Positions 1 through 10,410 of a stretch of DNA of 64,000 bases are shown here, piece after piece. Made by a program: the position numbers and the translations under genes. The notes under the pieces are model-generated. The model was not told where the DNA came from. It saw only the letters and a program-made list of their open reading frames with translations, and did not search any database. Positions within the stretch are counted from its first letter, which is position 1; each line of letters opens with the position of its first letter. The DNA is from Physcomitrium patens (lineage: Eukaryota; Streptophyta; Bryopsida; Funariales; Funariaceae), in assembly GCF_000002425.4 (NCBI RefSeq), contig NC_037265.1:17008771-17072770 (forward strand), given 5' to 3'.

Positions 1-2249
1 TGCAAACGCGTTTTCCTTTTACTCCGTTACTCCTTCAGGATGATCTGTTGCGCAAAATTTCAGAACGAGCGTGAAAATTCAGTTGTGAATTCAGATTCTT
101 TAACATCGGGTGAACTGTGTTGGTCTACACGGATTCCGACATTGGACGACAGCTGGTTCAGTACAAGCTTCCTCCTGCCAGATTTGAGCTTTACGAGCAG
201 ATGTAGAACTTTTCTATTCTTGGGTTGAATTGAGACCATTGTCATTTTGACTTCATGTGAATGACAGCGGACAGGTGCTTCCGTGTGTCAGTGAAGAAGT
301 GATTGCTGAATGTTTCAGCTCTTGGTTAGAGTTTCGGAGTAGTCGACCAGGGGAGGTACTACAAATTGCTCTGGAAACGTTACAAATTAATCAAAAAAAA
401 TTCAATCAGTCAACCGAAACTGAAAATTACATCATTTTTGTTGACATATGTTACGGTGCAATTGAAGAGTGCCGACAGTTCGATTCCAGTTGTTTATGAA
501 AGCGGGTTTTCTGCTACGATGGAATTGTTCATGGAAATCATCGTCTCTGAAATGAAGACAACAGAATGTGCTGGTAATTCATTGATGTGTTTCTGGTGGG
601 CTCATCTCTTAACTCTAAAACCAATTGATTCAAGCGGATGAAGCACCCGGATTAGAAATAGGTCGCCGATGAGGTGTAAACTGAGCTAATACATTTACCT
701 TCCACTCAGTTGCCTTGTATAAACATCAGCAACCTTTGCCGGTTGTCACTGTTCGATCAGATCACAGAATTAGCCAACTATCATGTTCAACTTGAGTAAA
801 ATCAGGAACGTTAGCTTCGAGGGCAACAGTGTAGACTTCTCCAACAAGATGATTATGTTCCTCGCACTTCCATTCCATCGTAACGCGCAACAAATCAACC
901 ACCTTCGTCGATGGAGATCTCAACTAACCAACTCTGCAAGTTCGCTGCAGGTCACTCAAACATCTTCCAGATCTGTTTTACGAACACTCTCTCTCTAAAG
1001 ACTTCCAGGAATTACTAGTCGATAGAGACACAAAAGTGTTTGACAGAAGCGTCCGAAGAAAACGCCGCGGCTGGGGCCGGTCTCTAAATTCATCCCTGAG
1101 ATGCATTTCCGAGTGAAGGCTACTAATCTAATTCCTGTGCGTAGGAATGTCATTTCGATTTTATGAAGTAACTTCTGGACAAGGCCACTGAACCATCCCA
1201 GTCAATGAGGGCCACCCAATTCTCCACAATCTCGAAAAGGTAACCAATGAGCAGTGACGCTCCACCTGCTCAAAGAAGCGAGAAATTATTCCGAGAAGCA
1301 GCCCTATTCCAATTATAGGTAGACCTATCAAAGAGGTCTCAAATGTTTGATTTGAAAATGGAGTGCATATAACCAGCGTTGGACCATAATTGAACAGCCC
1401 TTCAACGCTGCCTGTCACTGCGTTGTCAACCCGGCCGCCTCCTTTACCTCATCAAACCGCGTTCCATGGGTCTGCCGGTGGAGGTTACCGGGGACGTAAT
1501 TACGATTTAGTGTTAAGTCAACAATAGTCTCGAATGACCTGATCGGGCCCAAAGCGCTGAAACGGAAACGTGCCCAGTAGAAACTCTACGGTCTATGATT
1601 TGATCAAAGTTCTACTCCGATCGATCAATAGATCCCGGGTTTTTGAAAAGCATTGGAACAGTGTTTTCTGGCTTGCGTATGTCTGCGCACTAAAGGATCC
1701 AATCCTATGGTTGCAGGTGCGTGCAGTAGTATATAGGCCTGCGATCTATACTGCTTCGAGGCTTCGGATGTGTTGGTACTAATTCAGTGATTCTTATCTG
1801 CGAGAATAATTTCCCCGCGCCTGCATGGTGATCGCGGAGAGTACTGAAAGTTAGCCTTGAGGTGTGATCCATTCTTTAGTTGGAGAATTTTCTCTGCGCA
1901 CAGGTCGAAAAAGTTGCTGAAGTAGTTGTGAGTTTCTTGAGGTGGTGGTTGCAGGTCTCGCTGGAGCACTATTTTAGTGCAGAAGTATTGATTTGGGAAT
2001 TAGACAGGAGGGGAGAAAGAAGGCGAAGTTCGGTTTTGGAACTCACTCTATGTTAGAATCGTAGAACTTGTGAGGAAGTCTTGTGCTTCATCGTGGTCAC
2101 GAGCCAAGTTGCAGGAGTTGGGAATCTCTGAGGCTCAAGTTTCTGAGTGACTTGGTAGAGTTATTTGACATTGAATCGGCTTTTACAAGCGTTGTTTTTA
2201 CAGCAGCTAAATTTTATGAGAGCTGGTTGAATCGAATAGAACCGTAGTC
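1..2249. other. Gene-like flank without a recognised gene
   Basis: This stretch has mixed composition, unlike the AT-rich intergenic DNA further in, and probably holds regulatory DNA, untranslated exons or the end of a neighbouring gene. Short open frames occur on both strands but none resembles a family I know. The last few hundred bases before 2250 would be the promoter and 5' leader of the GH16 gene; I see no convincing TATA box right before that start. Confidence 0.4.
783..998 (+). CDS. Possible small gene, 71 residues, unrecognised
   Basis: A TATAAA box at 718-723 lies about 60 bases before an ATG at 783, so a start site near 750 and a leader of roughly 35 bases would be normal for a plant gene. 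The 71-residue product is basic toward the C-terminus (HLRRWRSQ) and Ser/Thr-rich at the end. It has no clear signal peptide or membrane segment. I do not recognise it, and an open frame of this length can arise by chance; the promoter spacing is the only real support. Confidence 0.22.
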   Translation: MFNLSKIRNVSFEGNSVDFSNKMIMFLALPFHRNAQQINHLRRWRSQLTNSASSLQVTQTSSRSVLRTLSL

Positions 2250-4106
2250 ATGGGCACAGTTCTGCGAGTATGTGATCTTGACAATTCTCGTTTCAATTAC
2301 CAACTTTCAATCGCTGTGAAAATGATAGTGCTAATATCGCTACTCTACCCCTCTCACGCACTTCGAAATCCGAGCTACCTCAATTTGGCGTCAATGCGCA
2401 TAAACACCGCAGGATTGCAATTGAAGGAATCAGGCAGAGGCGCATCAGTGCTGGAATCATACTGCCGGGTAGATCTAGAAGCGGTGCGAAGAATCTTGGA
2501 ACAATCTAGCAAAGCAGTTATCGACGATCCCGACAACGCGCGTCGAAATCTCGTTAGAGTGGGGGGTCTCCTGGAGTCGTGCAGCCTGAACATGATCACT
2601 ACTCAAAATTCGCAGGCTTACGAATTACTCACCAAGGTTAAACAGAGCGTAGCTTCGGCTGAAAATTTGATCGATCAGAGCGATGTTACAGAGATGGCAC
2701 TTCCCTCACTGGAAATGGGCAACGACGAGGGAAGCGAGCTGCAAGAACCTATTTTCCAAGTGGAGGGCAATGACTCGGTGAACGAGAACTCGGGGTCAAT
2801 GTTGATCTCTGGGGAGGAGGATAATCGACAGAACAATCGTGATCTACTAGTCCCAGTCCCGCCTATAATCGGCATATCCATGGACGATTTAGTGGTCGAT
2901 TTCTGCCCGGATCACGTAGACCTCACCAAATATGCCGCGACCATCCGTTTTGATCGAGCGTGCGGGGGAAAGTTTCACACACGTGCCAAGTATTCCTCTG
3001 GCGTCTTCTCCATTCGAATGCGAGCCCCTGCTGGCGCGCCCGGTGTGAGCAATAGCTTCTACATCTCCTCGAACGACGGAGCGCCTGACATGATCAGCTT
3101 CGATTTCGTAGGCAATCAGCCTCACCGCGTTCTGACGGCTTACGCCGTAAACGGCGACCATGATCAAAAACTCAAAACCTTTCATATGTCCTTTGATACC
3201 ACGCAAGAGTTTCACGAATACTCCATCAAGTGGGACGCTGAAACTATCGTGTGGATGGTCGACAGCATTGTGATCCGCACATTGCGTGCTTCGCGAGTTA
3301 AAGCTTTTCCTGTGAAGCCTGGGCATGTCTTTGGATACTCCTGGGACGCCTCCTCGGTCGCTGATGGCACCTTGGCCGGGCGCGTCAACTGGTACAATGC
3401 GCCGTTCTTCATGAGCTTCGAAAATTTCCAAGTGGCATCGCCACTGCGAGTGGGACAATGGCGTCCGCCGCAGCAGAGTCTAGTCAGACGAAACGGTCCC
3501 CACCCCGTTCGCCCCCTCGTGATCGACTACTGCCCTCACAACGTCGCTGCTGCGAATGCCCACAACTACGACATCACCTTCGACAAATTCGGATGCGGAA
3601 GCCGCGTTCGGAGCCTACACACTTATCCCTCGGGGAAATTCAGTGCCACTATCAAGTGCGCGGACGGCGACACGAGCGGCCTGCTCACGAGCTTCTACAT
3701 CTCCTCCGGCGAAGGGAGTACGATGCAGGACGAAATCGACTTTGAGTTTCTTGGGGACAACAAGCGCATTGTGCAGACGAATTTTTACGTGAACGGTACG
3801 TCGAGCGGGAACGAGCTCTGGGTAGAGCTTGACTACGACTGCTCTTATGGTTTCCATACCTACTCCATTCACTACAACCAGAGCAAGATCCAGTGGTTTA
3901 TCGACTCGCGACTGGTGAGAACTGTGACGAAAGAGAAGCAAATTCGGCATCAAAGGTCTTACCCCACCAAAAATGTCTTCCTGTATTCCTCCGTTTGGAA
4001 CGCCTCTGACGTGAACGATGGCGGGTGGACGGGCAAGTGGCACGGCATGGCTGAGGAGCCCTTCGTGGCCAAATTCAAATCCGTCACCGTTCAATATCCC
4101 GCGTGA
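2250..4106 (+). CDS. Two-domain GH16 family protein (glucanase/transglycosylase-like)
   Basis: This intronless 618-residue protein is probably secreted and acts on cell-wall beta-glucan or xyloglucan. Residues 1-38 include a hydrophobic stretch (MIVLISLLYPSHA). Translation from Met25 would give a more classical signal peptide; Met1 has the better ATGG context. Residues 70-145 are helical and acidic with no known domain. Two GH16 jelly-roll domains follow, at about 210-400 and 420-617. Each opens with a D(F/Y)CP motif and a second Cys about 15-20 residues later, which could form a disulfide. The second domain has the full catalytic signature DEIDFEF (494-500; nucleophile Glu495, acid/base Glu499) and QTNFYVNG. 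The first has DMISFDF (280-286), so Met, Ser and Asp replace Glu, Asp and Glu, and it is probably a non-catalytic glucan-binding domain. Likely N-glycosylation sites (NGT, NQS, NAS) cluster in domain 2. No XET_C tail is seen. The exact substrate cannot be read from sequence. Confidence 0.88.
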   Translation: MGTVLRVCDLDNSRFNYQLSIAVKMIVLISLLYPSHALRNPSYLNLASMRINTAGLQLKESGRGASVLESYCRVDLEAVRRILEQSSKAVIDDPDNARRNLVRVGGLLESCSLNMITTQNSQAYELLTKVKQSVASAENLIDQSDVTEMALPSLEMGNDEGSELQEPIFQVEGNDSVNENSGSMLISGEEDNRQNNRDLLVPVPPIIGISMDDLVVDFCPDHVDLTKYAATIRFDRACGGKFHTRAKYSSGVFSIRMRAPAGAPGVSNSFYISSNDGAPDMISFDFVGNQPHRVLTAYAVNGDHDQKLKTFHMSFDTTQEFHEYSIKWDAETIVWMVDSIVIRTLRASRVKAFPVKPGHVFGYSWDASSVADGTLAGRVNWYNAPFFMSFENFQVASPLRVGQWRPPQQSLVRRNGPHPVRPLVIDYCPHNVAAANAHNYDITFDKFGCGSRVRSLHTYPSGKFSATIKCADGDTSGLLTSFYISSGEGSTMQDEIDFEFLGDNKRIVQTNFYVNGTSSGNELWVELDYDCSYGFHTYSIHYNQSKIQWFIDSRLVRTVTKEKQIRHQRSYPTKNVFLYSSVWNASDVNDGGWTGKWHGMAEEPFVAKFKSVTVQYPA

Positions 4107-4389
4107 ATTCTTCACACTACCGCCCACTGAAGCGTTTCTAGATTATGATCACGAATGTAAACTAGGATGCACGCAGCTCGATGCTGTGGTTGAATCCATA
4201 AAATTTTGATACCAGTTGAAATGTGGATTAAGATTGAACTGCCGGGAGGTATGTACACGGCAGGAATGACCATCTTCTCGATCGCTTGGAGTTCTGAAAG
4301 AGAATACTGTCGCTGCTGTTGTGTGATAGATTTTTAGGCTTCACATTGCAGTCTAGCGGTGAATCGACTGTGCAGGGAGCTTTCGGTAG

Positions 4390-4395
4390 AATAAA
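4390..4395 (+). terminator. Poly(A) signal AATAAA after the GH16 gene
   Basis: A canonical AATAAA lies about 285 bases after the GH16 stop codon, a plausible 3' UTR length for a plant gene. No other strong signal lies closer to the stop. Confidence 0.5.
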
Positions 4396-4845
4396 ATTGT
4401 ATATTGTACGTACAGATTCTTCATCAAACTTTTAGTGGAAGCAATTTATGTTTTTATTTTCCGCATAGATTGCCCTACTGTGTATACTCAGATTGGCATG
4501 AAAGGTTTCTCGACCTTCGCCCAACTCTCGAGCATTTGTTCGTTGTAAGCATCAAGGCTTTGTTGCAGCAATTTTCTGCACATATATTATTTGAATGTCA
4601 ATCGAAACGAACCTCAACTTCAAATGCAAGTACTTCGCAATTCAACGTGGAGAATCCTATGTTGAATCTTAAATTCAATTTCCACGCATTACTTTCCGTC
4701 CAGCTTATTTTCACCGCAAACTTCGGAGGCTACACAAGGTCACGCTGTAGGCAAACATGATTTCCGAGGCAAACATGGAATTCGCAACAGCATGGAGATG
4801 TTTCTAACAGAAGAAAAACGTGCAGTAGCAACTGGATCACTGTAA

Positions 4846-5445
4846 CTAAATCTTAAACACATCCTGCAGAGAATGAACAATTTCAAGTACAGGACAATCA
4901 AGTACCAGCAATAGCGGTTTTCGAGGCACTCTTCCGAAGTGCAGCGGCGGAATACCATGGGTACTTAACTTTTCAGCGGAATTCTGTGCTGCGAACCAAA
5001 TACAGAATTTTCCCGAGGAAGATTCGGCACCTGTCAACAAAAGTGGCTCAACTCTTCCCTCACATTCCCATGCACGCAGAGTTCCACAGCTTTCAACGAC
5101 AGCCAAGCCAAACCCTGAGCTAGAGATAACCTCACAAGGTAGTCCACTTCCCCACAATTGCAGTAGACTTGCCGGGTCCACAATGATCAAACACTTTCTC
5201 CGATCAATCCACTCTTGCCCTCTCCAATAATCAATAAAACAGTCGGCAACCTGCCGGGTCCCATCTTTCCAACACCACAGAAAACGAAGCTGTGGAGCGA
5301 TGGGCGATCTACCGAGCATCACTCACCTCTGCCGTGCAAAAAGATTCATATCGTTGCTTTGACCCGCTCTGGCCATTTTGCGCTGGAAACTGCCACTTCC
5401 CCTTCCTGAGCATGAGAGTAACGAACCCACGGCATGTGCGCAGAC
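4846..5445 (-). CDS. Possible spliced minus-strand gene, unrecognised
   Basis: Reading the minus strand, an open frame runs from about 5250 down to a stop at 4846 (about 134 codons). It is rich in Trp, Cys and hydrophobic residues (for example VADCFIDYWRGQEW, and a Leu-rich end). A good splice donor GAG|GTGAGT lies at 5327/5326 and an acceptor GGCAG|GTTGCC at 5251/5250. This 76-base intron joins an upstream open frame (ending ESFCTAE) to the downstream one in phase, which supports a real gene. The upstream start is uncertain; an ATG near 5436 opens a different frame. Alternating hydrophobic patterns such as GFGLAVVESCGTLRAWEC could be beta-propeller blades, but I cannot assign a family. Confidence 0.4.
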
Positions 5446-5529
5446 AACTCGTGCTTCGACCCCACGTCAGGCATTCTAGAATTTGGAGTTGGACAACAGC
5501 AATACGTAACCTAATTCCTTAGACCAAGC

Positions 5530-8500
5530 GCTCAACTCAGAACCCTGACGAGTGTAGAATAATACATGTACAGCATCTGATTGTTATAATAAATTTCTGT
5601 GAAATTGTTAGTGTAATTGTGTTAGTATTAGCATGTGAAGATAAATAAACTGATAAATTAAGCGTTACACCTGGGCGTCAACATAAAGTCGCACCTCTAG
5701 GTTCTCCAACTAGATATCTCTCTCCCTGAAGCTTTTACTTAGTTTCTCACATGTAATGGATATTCTAATACATATATACATAGATGAATCTTCACACTTA
5801 TTACGTGTGTGTGTGTGAATAGTTATTGTCATAACATGTTATCAGAGAGAGTACGTTATCATGTACTTCGTTAGCACAACAGAAGCTTCTTCCTTTCCAA
5901 TTGAGATCGAAGCTCCATCCGCACCTGTCTTTGCTGACATTATATTTGCACCTGTGACAATTTCATATAAAATCCACAATACTCCCACGGCCATGCTCAA
6001 TCTCCTTGAGCAGATCACCCCATTGTGAGTCGACACTACAAAGGAATGAATACTTTAAACTTGTGAATACTTTACCTCTGATTATTTTTGTGAAACTTTT
6101 CACAAAAATAAATTTTGATTCATGGCTACTAGCTCAACTACACAAGTAATGTTATAAATTAATGCATGTGTGTTTATTTTCATATTTTTTTAAATCCTTA
6201 ATTTTAAATATTTAGTATTTAGTTGTCTGTCTAATTAAATTGGTTTTATAAATACTACCTCATTTACTTGTTAAAATTTTGTTTTAACACATATCTAAAT
6301 GGTTGCTAAATAGTATTTGGAAAAAGAATAATTTTGCTTAACCTTGGTTATTTCTCAAATTTTGTTACAAGATTGAATTTTTTTTGTACCAATATATAAA
6401 TCAAATTCTTTTTAGTACACAATTGTATATTTCTTTAATTTTTTAAATAACTTTGAGAATTTAAATATTCTACTAAAATTATAATAAAATAAATTAAAAT
6501 TTTGGACTAAATGCCTACTATTGAGAATTTATTATATTTATATATACAAATACACGGTTATATAATTGAGGTTATTCCTCCTTACATTCATCTTTTTGTT
6601 TAATTTTAGCTTTTTATTCTCTTATCAATTTCTTTGTCCAAATTTATTGTTTTAATCAAGTTAATTCAACTAAACAAGTTCTAATTACATAATGCTTTAT
6701 TCAATTGAGTAAATCTTTGTGTTGAAAATTTAATAAGATAGTGTTTTTAAAATATTTTTTTGCAAATACAATGCATCTTTTATTATTAAGCATAATTGGT
6801 TTTTCATCCAATTTTACAAGTCTAATATCATTTTAAAAACTTCTATGGCTAAACCACTCCCAATACACATTAATTTCTGACCATATTCTTTGTATCCATA
6901 GTAGAATATGTAAATATAGGTTACTTTTTACTATCATATAAAAACTTTCTACCTCAAAAGAAATAAATATATACTTTTTGGTAGATCTGCGAATATTTAC
7001 ATGATTATTTTAATAGCCTTCAATCTTAACATTTTTAATTCAAAGTCACAATTGTATCTTTTAAATATTATATGATTTTATTTTATTTTTCTATTAAAAA
7101 GATTGATATTAAACATGTATTAAATTGCAGCACATTAAAATTTTCAAGATTAATTTATTTTTACTGTTAATAGATATAATAATTTTCATCATAAAAAATT
7201 ATTTAATTATAACTTCAATTAATGCAAGATCTTTATTAGAAACTTTATTAGTTTTGGATTTGCTACAAAAAGAGTTATAACAAGTTCTTATTCTTTTGTA
7301 TTGAATCATTTTAGAGTTTATTTAATATACTTTGTGTTGACTTATTATGAGAGTAGATTTGGCTTTACCTTTCATAATTTCAATCCAAGACAACAATGTA
7401 ATTTTTAAAAGTTACTCATCTTATACTTCTATTATAATTTTTCATCTATCTACTTTAGTTTATCTATATTACTTGTAAAAGTGATAAATCATCTATATAG
7501 AGAATAATAAAAATATATATTTTTTTTGAATATATCAAGATTTATGCACAATACTTTAATTTTTATTGACATGTTTCTCCTTTATCAGTATTTTGAATTG
7601 TTGAAGTGCTTTTAAATAACAAAGAAATATTTTTTATTAAATTAAATTAAAAAATATACTTAAAACTATTTCTTTTAAAAAATACATTAATATTCTTTGA
7701 CTTAGTTTATTACCAATCTAGCCAAAAAATACTGTAGCAACTTCCTTAGTTGGTAGTAATTTATGTTGTTCTACAACAAATATATCTTATAGAAATATTT
7801 AGGTGTTGAAAAATCTAAATTATTTATTATTAATTAATTATTAATATCCTTTTTTATAATTATTTAGTCTTCGAATTATTAATTAAAAATTGATTGAGAT
7901 ATTTAAAAATCCGTTAAAATATGAATGCTATATTAAACCAAAATATATTTATATCTATATTTTATTTTTATAAAACCATTAGAAATTATAGACACATGTA
8001 TTTTTAGAAGTTTTATGCATCTCAAAATTTTCAAAAAAATACAATATATATAAATTTTTAGAAGATATTAGTATTTTTAAATTATTTTAAATTATAAATT
8101 AAAAAAAATATCTATGATACCACTAGATTAGAATAAAAAGTTAATATAGTTTATACTAGTAGTAATTATAACAATAGTATATATAATAGTGTTTTATAAA
8201 AGATATACTAATAGAGAATATATCAATTACAACATTTTTTTTTCATATTATTTGATTTTTCTTATATAATTTAATTGGATTGATGAAATTAATTAATTTC
8301 TATATGATTATTAAAAAAAATTACTATAAATTAAATTATTATTTAAAAAAAATCTTTCATATTTTAAAAATGTATAAAAGTATAACAAAAATTATTTCTT
8401 TAATAAAATAACAACTAATTTTATATCCTAAAATTCTAAAGATTTTAAGTTTTATTTTTATTTTCATTTTTTAAATATCTTAATTCTTTATAAATTAGAA

Positions 8501-8740
8501 AAAAAGTTATTGATGAATTTTTTGCATATAAATGTTTTAAACAATACATCACACTAAAAAAGATAATAGATACAATATTGGATCATATAATAACTAAATG
8601 AAAAAATGTAAGTAATTTTTTAAAAAATTGCTTTGAGTTTGGGGAAAACAAATATTAGTATTAAAATTTGAAAAACTTTGACTCTGAAGTTGAATTTAAT
8701 TATGTTTTAAAAGAAAAAATGTTTTCATTCACTAACAATG
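5530..8740. other. Very AT-rich non-coding stretch
   Basis: From about 6060 to 8740 the sequence is overwhelmingly A and T, full of short poly-A and poly-T tracts, with no open frame of note on either strand. It begins with a short GT run near 5800. It may be decayed transposon DNA, but I could not recognise any domain, LTR or terminal repeat. It contrasts sharply with the gene island to its left. Confidence 0.6.
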
Positions 8741-9497
8741 CCATGTGTTGCTAGAATACACTCAACTGCCATTATAAGATGATTAACGTATTTAGTTCGC
8801 AACATACTTTCCATCTTTCATTACACCCTCTCATACCGCATTTGCATTGGTCTGAAATGGATAGATTGTCAAGCTTGCGTGGCATACTCAACTGAACTTT
8901 ACTAAATATTGTTGCAGCCAAATCATGAAACAACTGAAAAATCTGTTTAGCTTACGACGCATATTTTGCACTTTCGTAGTTTGAAACATTGCTGAATCGG
9001 TGTCAAGACATACTGTGCAACAAGTGGGTTGAATTAATCCAGTCGAAAGAAGCTCCTCAAACTTTTCATGTGTGATCCAATTGACTCAACTCGTCACAAT
9101 CCTCTCTCCCCTCTCCAGAATAAGTGTGTTTCTCTAGCGGCCCATAGCTGTAGATAAAATTTCTAGCACATCACCCGCTCAACATTTCTGAAGACCATTT
9201 GGCCTGTCGAATGCTGTCATCTTCTAATCGTCAATACGCTCTGTAGTGATCTAGTTACTGAGGATGCTGCGCTAGAGCAATTCCAAGATATGATCTATTA
9301 AATTAGCAGGCTTAGCTTAAGATCATCTGCAGGGTTTTATTGGTAGACCGTATCATCCTAGATGTTCTCTGCGAAGCGTCTTCTCAGTCTTTGCTTGCGT
9401 TTATTTCACAAAGCTCTGTTTCAATTCTTCAGTCATCAGATATCAAGATATTAATTGTTGGTTATCTTCTCTTTAAACTGTAGATTTTCTTGCTGAT
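8741..9497. other. Mixed-composition stretch, no gene recognised
   Basis: Base composition rises here compared with the AT-rich block to the left, and the text looks like plant untranslated or promoter DNA. No open frame can be tied to a family. It would form the 3' flank of the minus-strand candidate gene at 9498-9825. Confidence 0.3.
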
Positions 9498-9825
9498 CTA
9501 GCAATGATTTATTTTCACCACAGATTCCTAAAGCATTAAATGCATCCATGGATTCAATTGTCAATGTGATCGACATTAGTTGACAGGAGGGAGTGATCAT
9601 TGATTAAAACCTTGATACAAAATGATTTGTGGGGAATTTTGTATCAAGGTTTTGATCAATGATACTCACCATGTCCTCGTCCTCAGACCATGCCAAGGAC
9701 GTCAAATTTCTGTCAGGGACTGGAGTGATTGATTTCTCTGGTATTTCACACGAACCTGGTCGAATTGGACACAGAAATTGAGTTTGTCGACTCTCTGGTT
9801 TGTCGTGGATGAGTTCCGACTTCAT
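9498..9825 (-). CDS. Possible two-exon small gene with hairpin intron
   Basis: Minus-strand exon 1 runs from ATG at 9825 to 9670 (52 codons), followed by a strong donor ATG|GTGAGT at 9670/9669. A consensus-like acceptor TTTAG ends at 9528, so the intron would be 142 bases. Exon 2 continues in frame for nine codons to a TAG at 9500-9498. The predicted product is about 61 residues, polar, with an acidic SEDED stretch and no membrane segment. An alternative frame in exon 2 stays open longer (to about 9455) and looks more protein-like, so the true exon phase is uncertain. I recognise no family. The intron contains the inverted repeat at 9596-9663. Confidence 0.3.
9596..9663. repeat. 28-bp inverted repeat (hairpin), 12-base loop
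   Basis: Arms at 9596-9623 and 9636-9663 are complementary over 28 positions with one exception, T9605 opposite G9654. In a plus-strand RNA that pair would be a G-U wobble, so the stem would be continuous; in a minus-strand RNA it would be an A-C mismatch. The loop is GATTTGTGGGGA. The hairpin sits inside the predicted intron of the minus-strand candidate gene, starting six bases from its donor. Confidence 0.85.
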
Positions 9826-10032
9826 TTCTGTGATTATGTTCGATAAGCTTGCTGTTGCGCTAATCTATCGATTTGACGGCCGTGAAGAAGATTAGTTGAA
9901 GTCAGATGAGGATTAAGGAAAAACATCGATATACGATTGTTCCACCTGAGAGTGTGAATTTGCCGTTAGCACGGGTGGTGAACGAAAGATGAGATCGCAA
10001 AGCGCTTTGGAAAATCTCATATAGACGTCTGA

Positions 10033-10177
10033 CGGAGCCGTTTGCTACCAAAAACCGTGGCTTCTACACAAAGTTCGACACGGAAGGACATCGAGCTGGT
10101 ACCGGAGGTGTCAAAGTCTAGTTACCTCGGAGAGACAGTTCAAGAAATGTCACTGGCAGCGAGAAGTCAGAGGGATC
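10033..10177 (+). other. Protein-like open frame ending at the transposon block
   Basis: A plus-strand frame here reads as a polar, helix-prone segment (for example KDIELVPEVSKSSYLGETV) and stays open into the left edge of the Copia LTR at 10178. It has no ATG of its own and could be an internal exon of a host gene into which the retrotransposon landed. The composition is gene-like. No family is recognised and splice sites are not clear. Confidence 0.2.
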
Positions 10178-10410
10178 TGTTAAAGGTATCCAATAGACCT
10201 TTCACTTCTTATTCAGACGATCAGCAAGTTTCCAAACAGAGGCTTATATAGAAACGTTTTGTGAAACAAACTTGGTAGTGGTCATTCGTGTTCAGTGGTG
10301 ACATGGTTGGTCATTCATTTTTCCACTGCTTTTCATTAGTTGAGGTTGACTCTCAGAGTTCTCTTTCTTTTTCCTTTTACAAATGATTTTATCAGAGTCG
10401 GAGAGGGTAG
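10178..10410 (-). repeat. 3' LTR of Copia element F (outer limit uncertain)
   Basis: This stretch is repeated, with considerable divergence, at 14261-14385 and, after the interruption by element H, at 50068-50190. It starts TGTTAAAGG on the plus strand. Shared landmarks include the PFTSYS-encoding segment, GTGAAACAAACTT, and TTATC(A)AGT near the far end. The upper limit could lie beyond 10410; similarity becomes unreadable there. Confidence 0.6.

Noticed and set aside
2889-3458. Long minus-strand open frame (189 codons) opposite the GH16 gene
   Set aside because: It lies antisense to a well-supported domain and reads as low-quality protein. It exists because of the codon pattern of the real gene.
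3615-4127. Minus-strand frame of 170 codons opposite the second GH16 domain
   Set aside because: It is an antisense shadow of the conserved catalytic domain, with no family resemblance of its own.
6060-8740. Organelle DNA insertion as an explanation for the AT-rich block
   Set aside because: No organelle gene, tRNA or rRNA fragment is visible; decayed repeat DNA explains it equally well.
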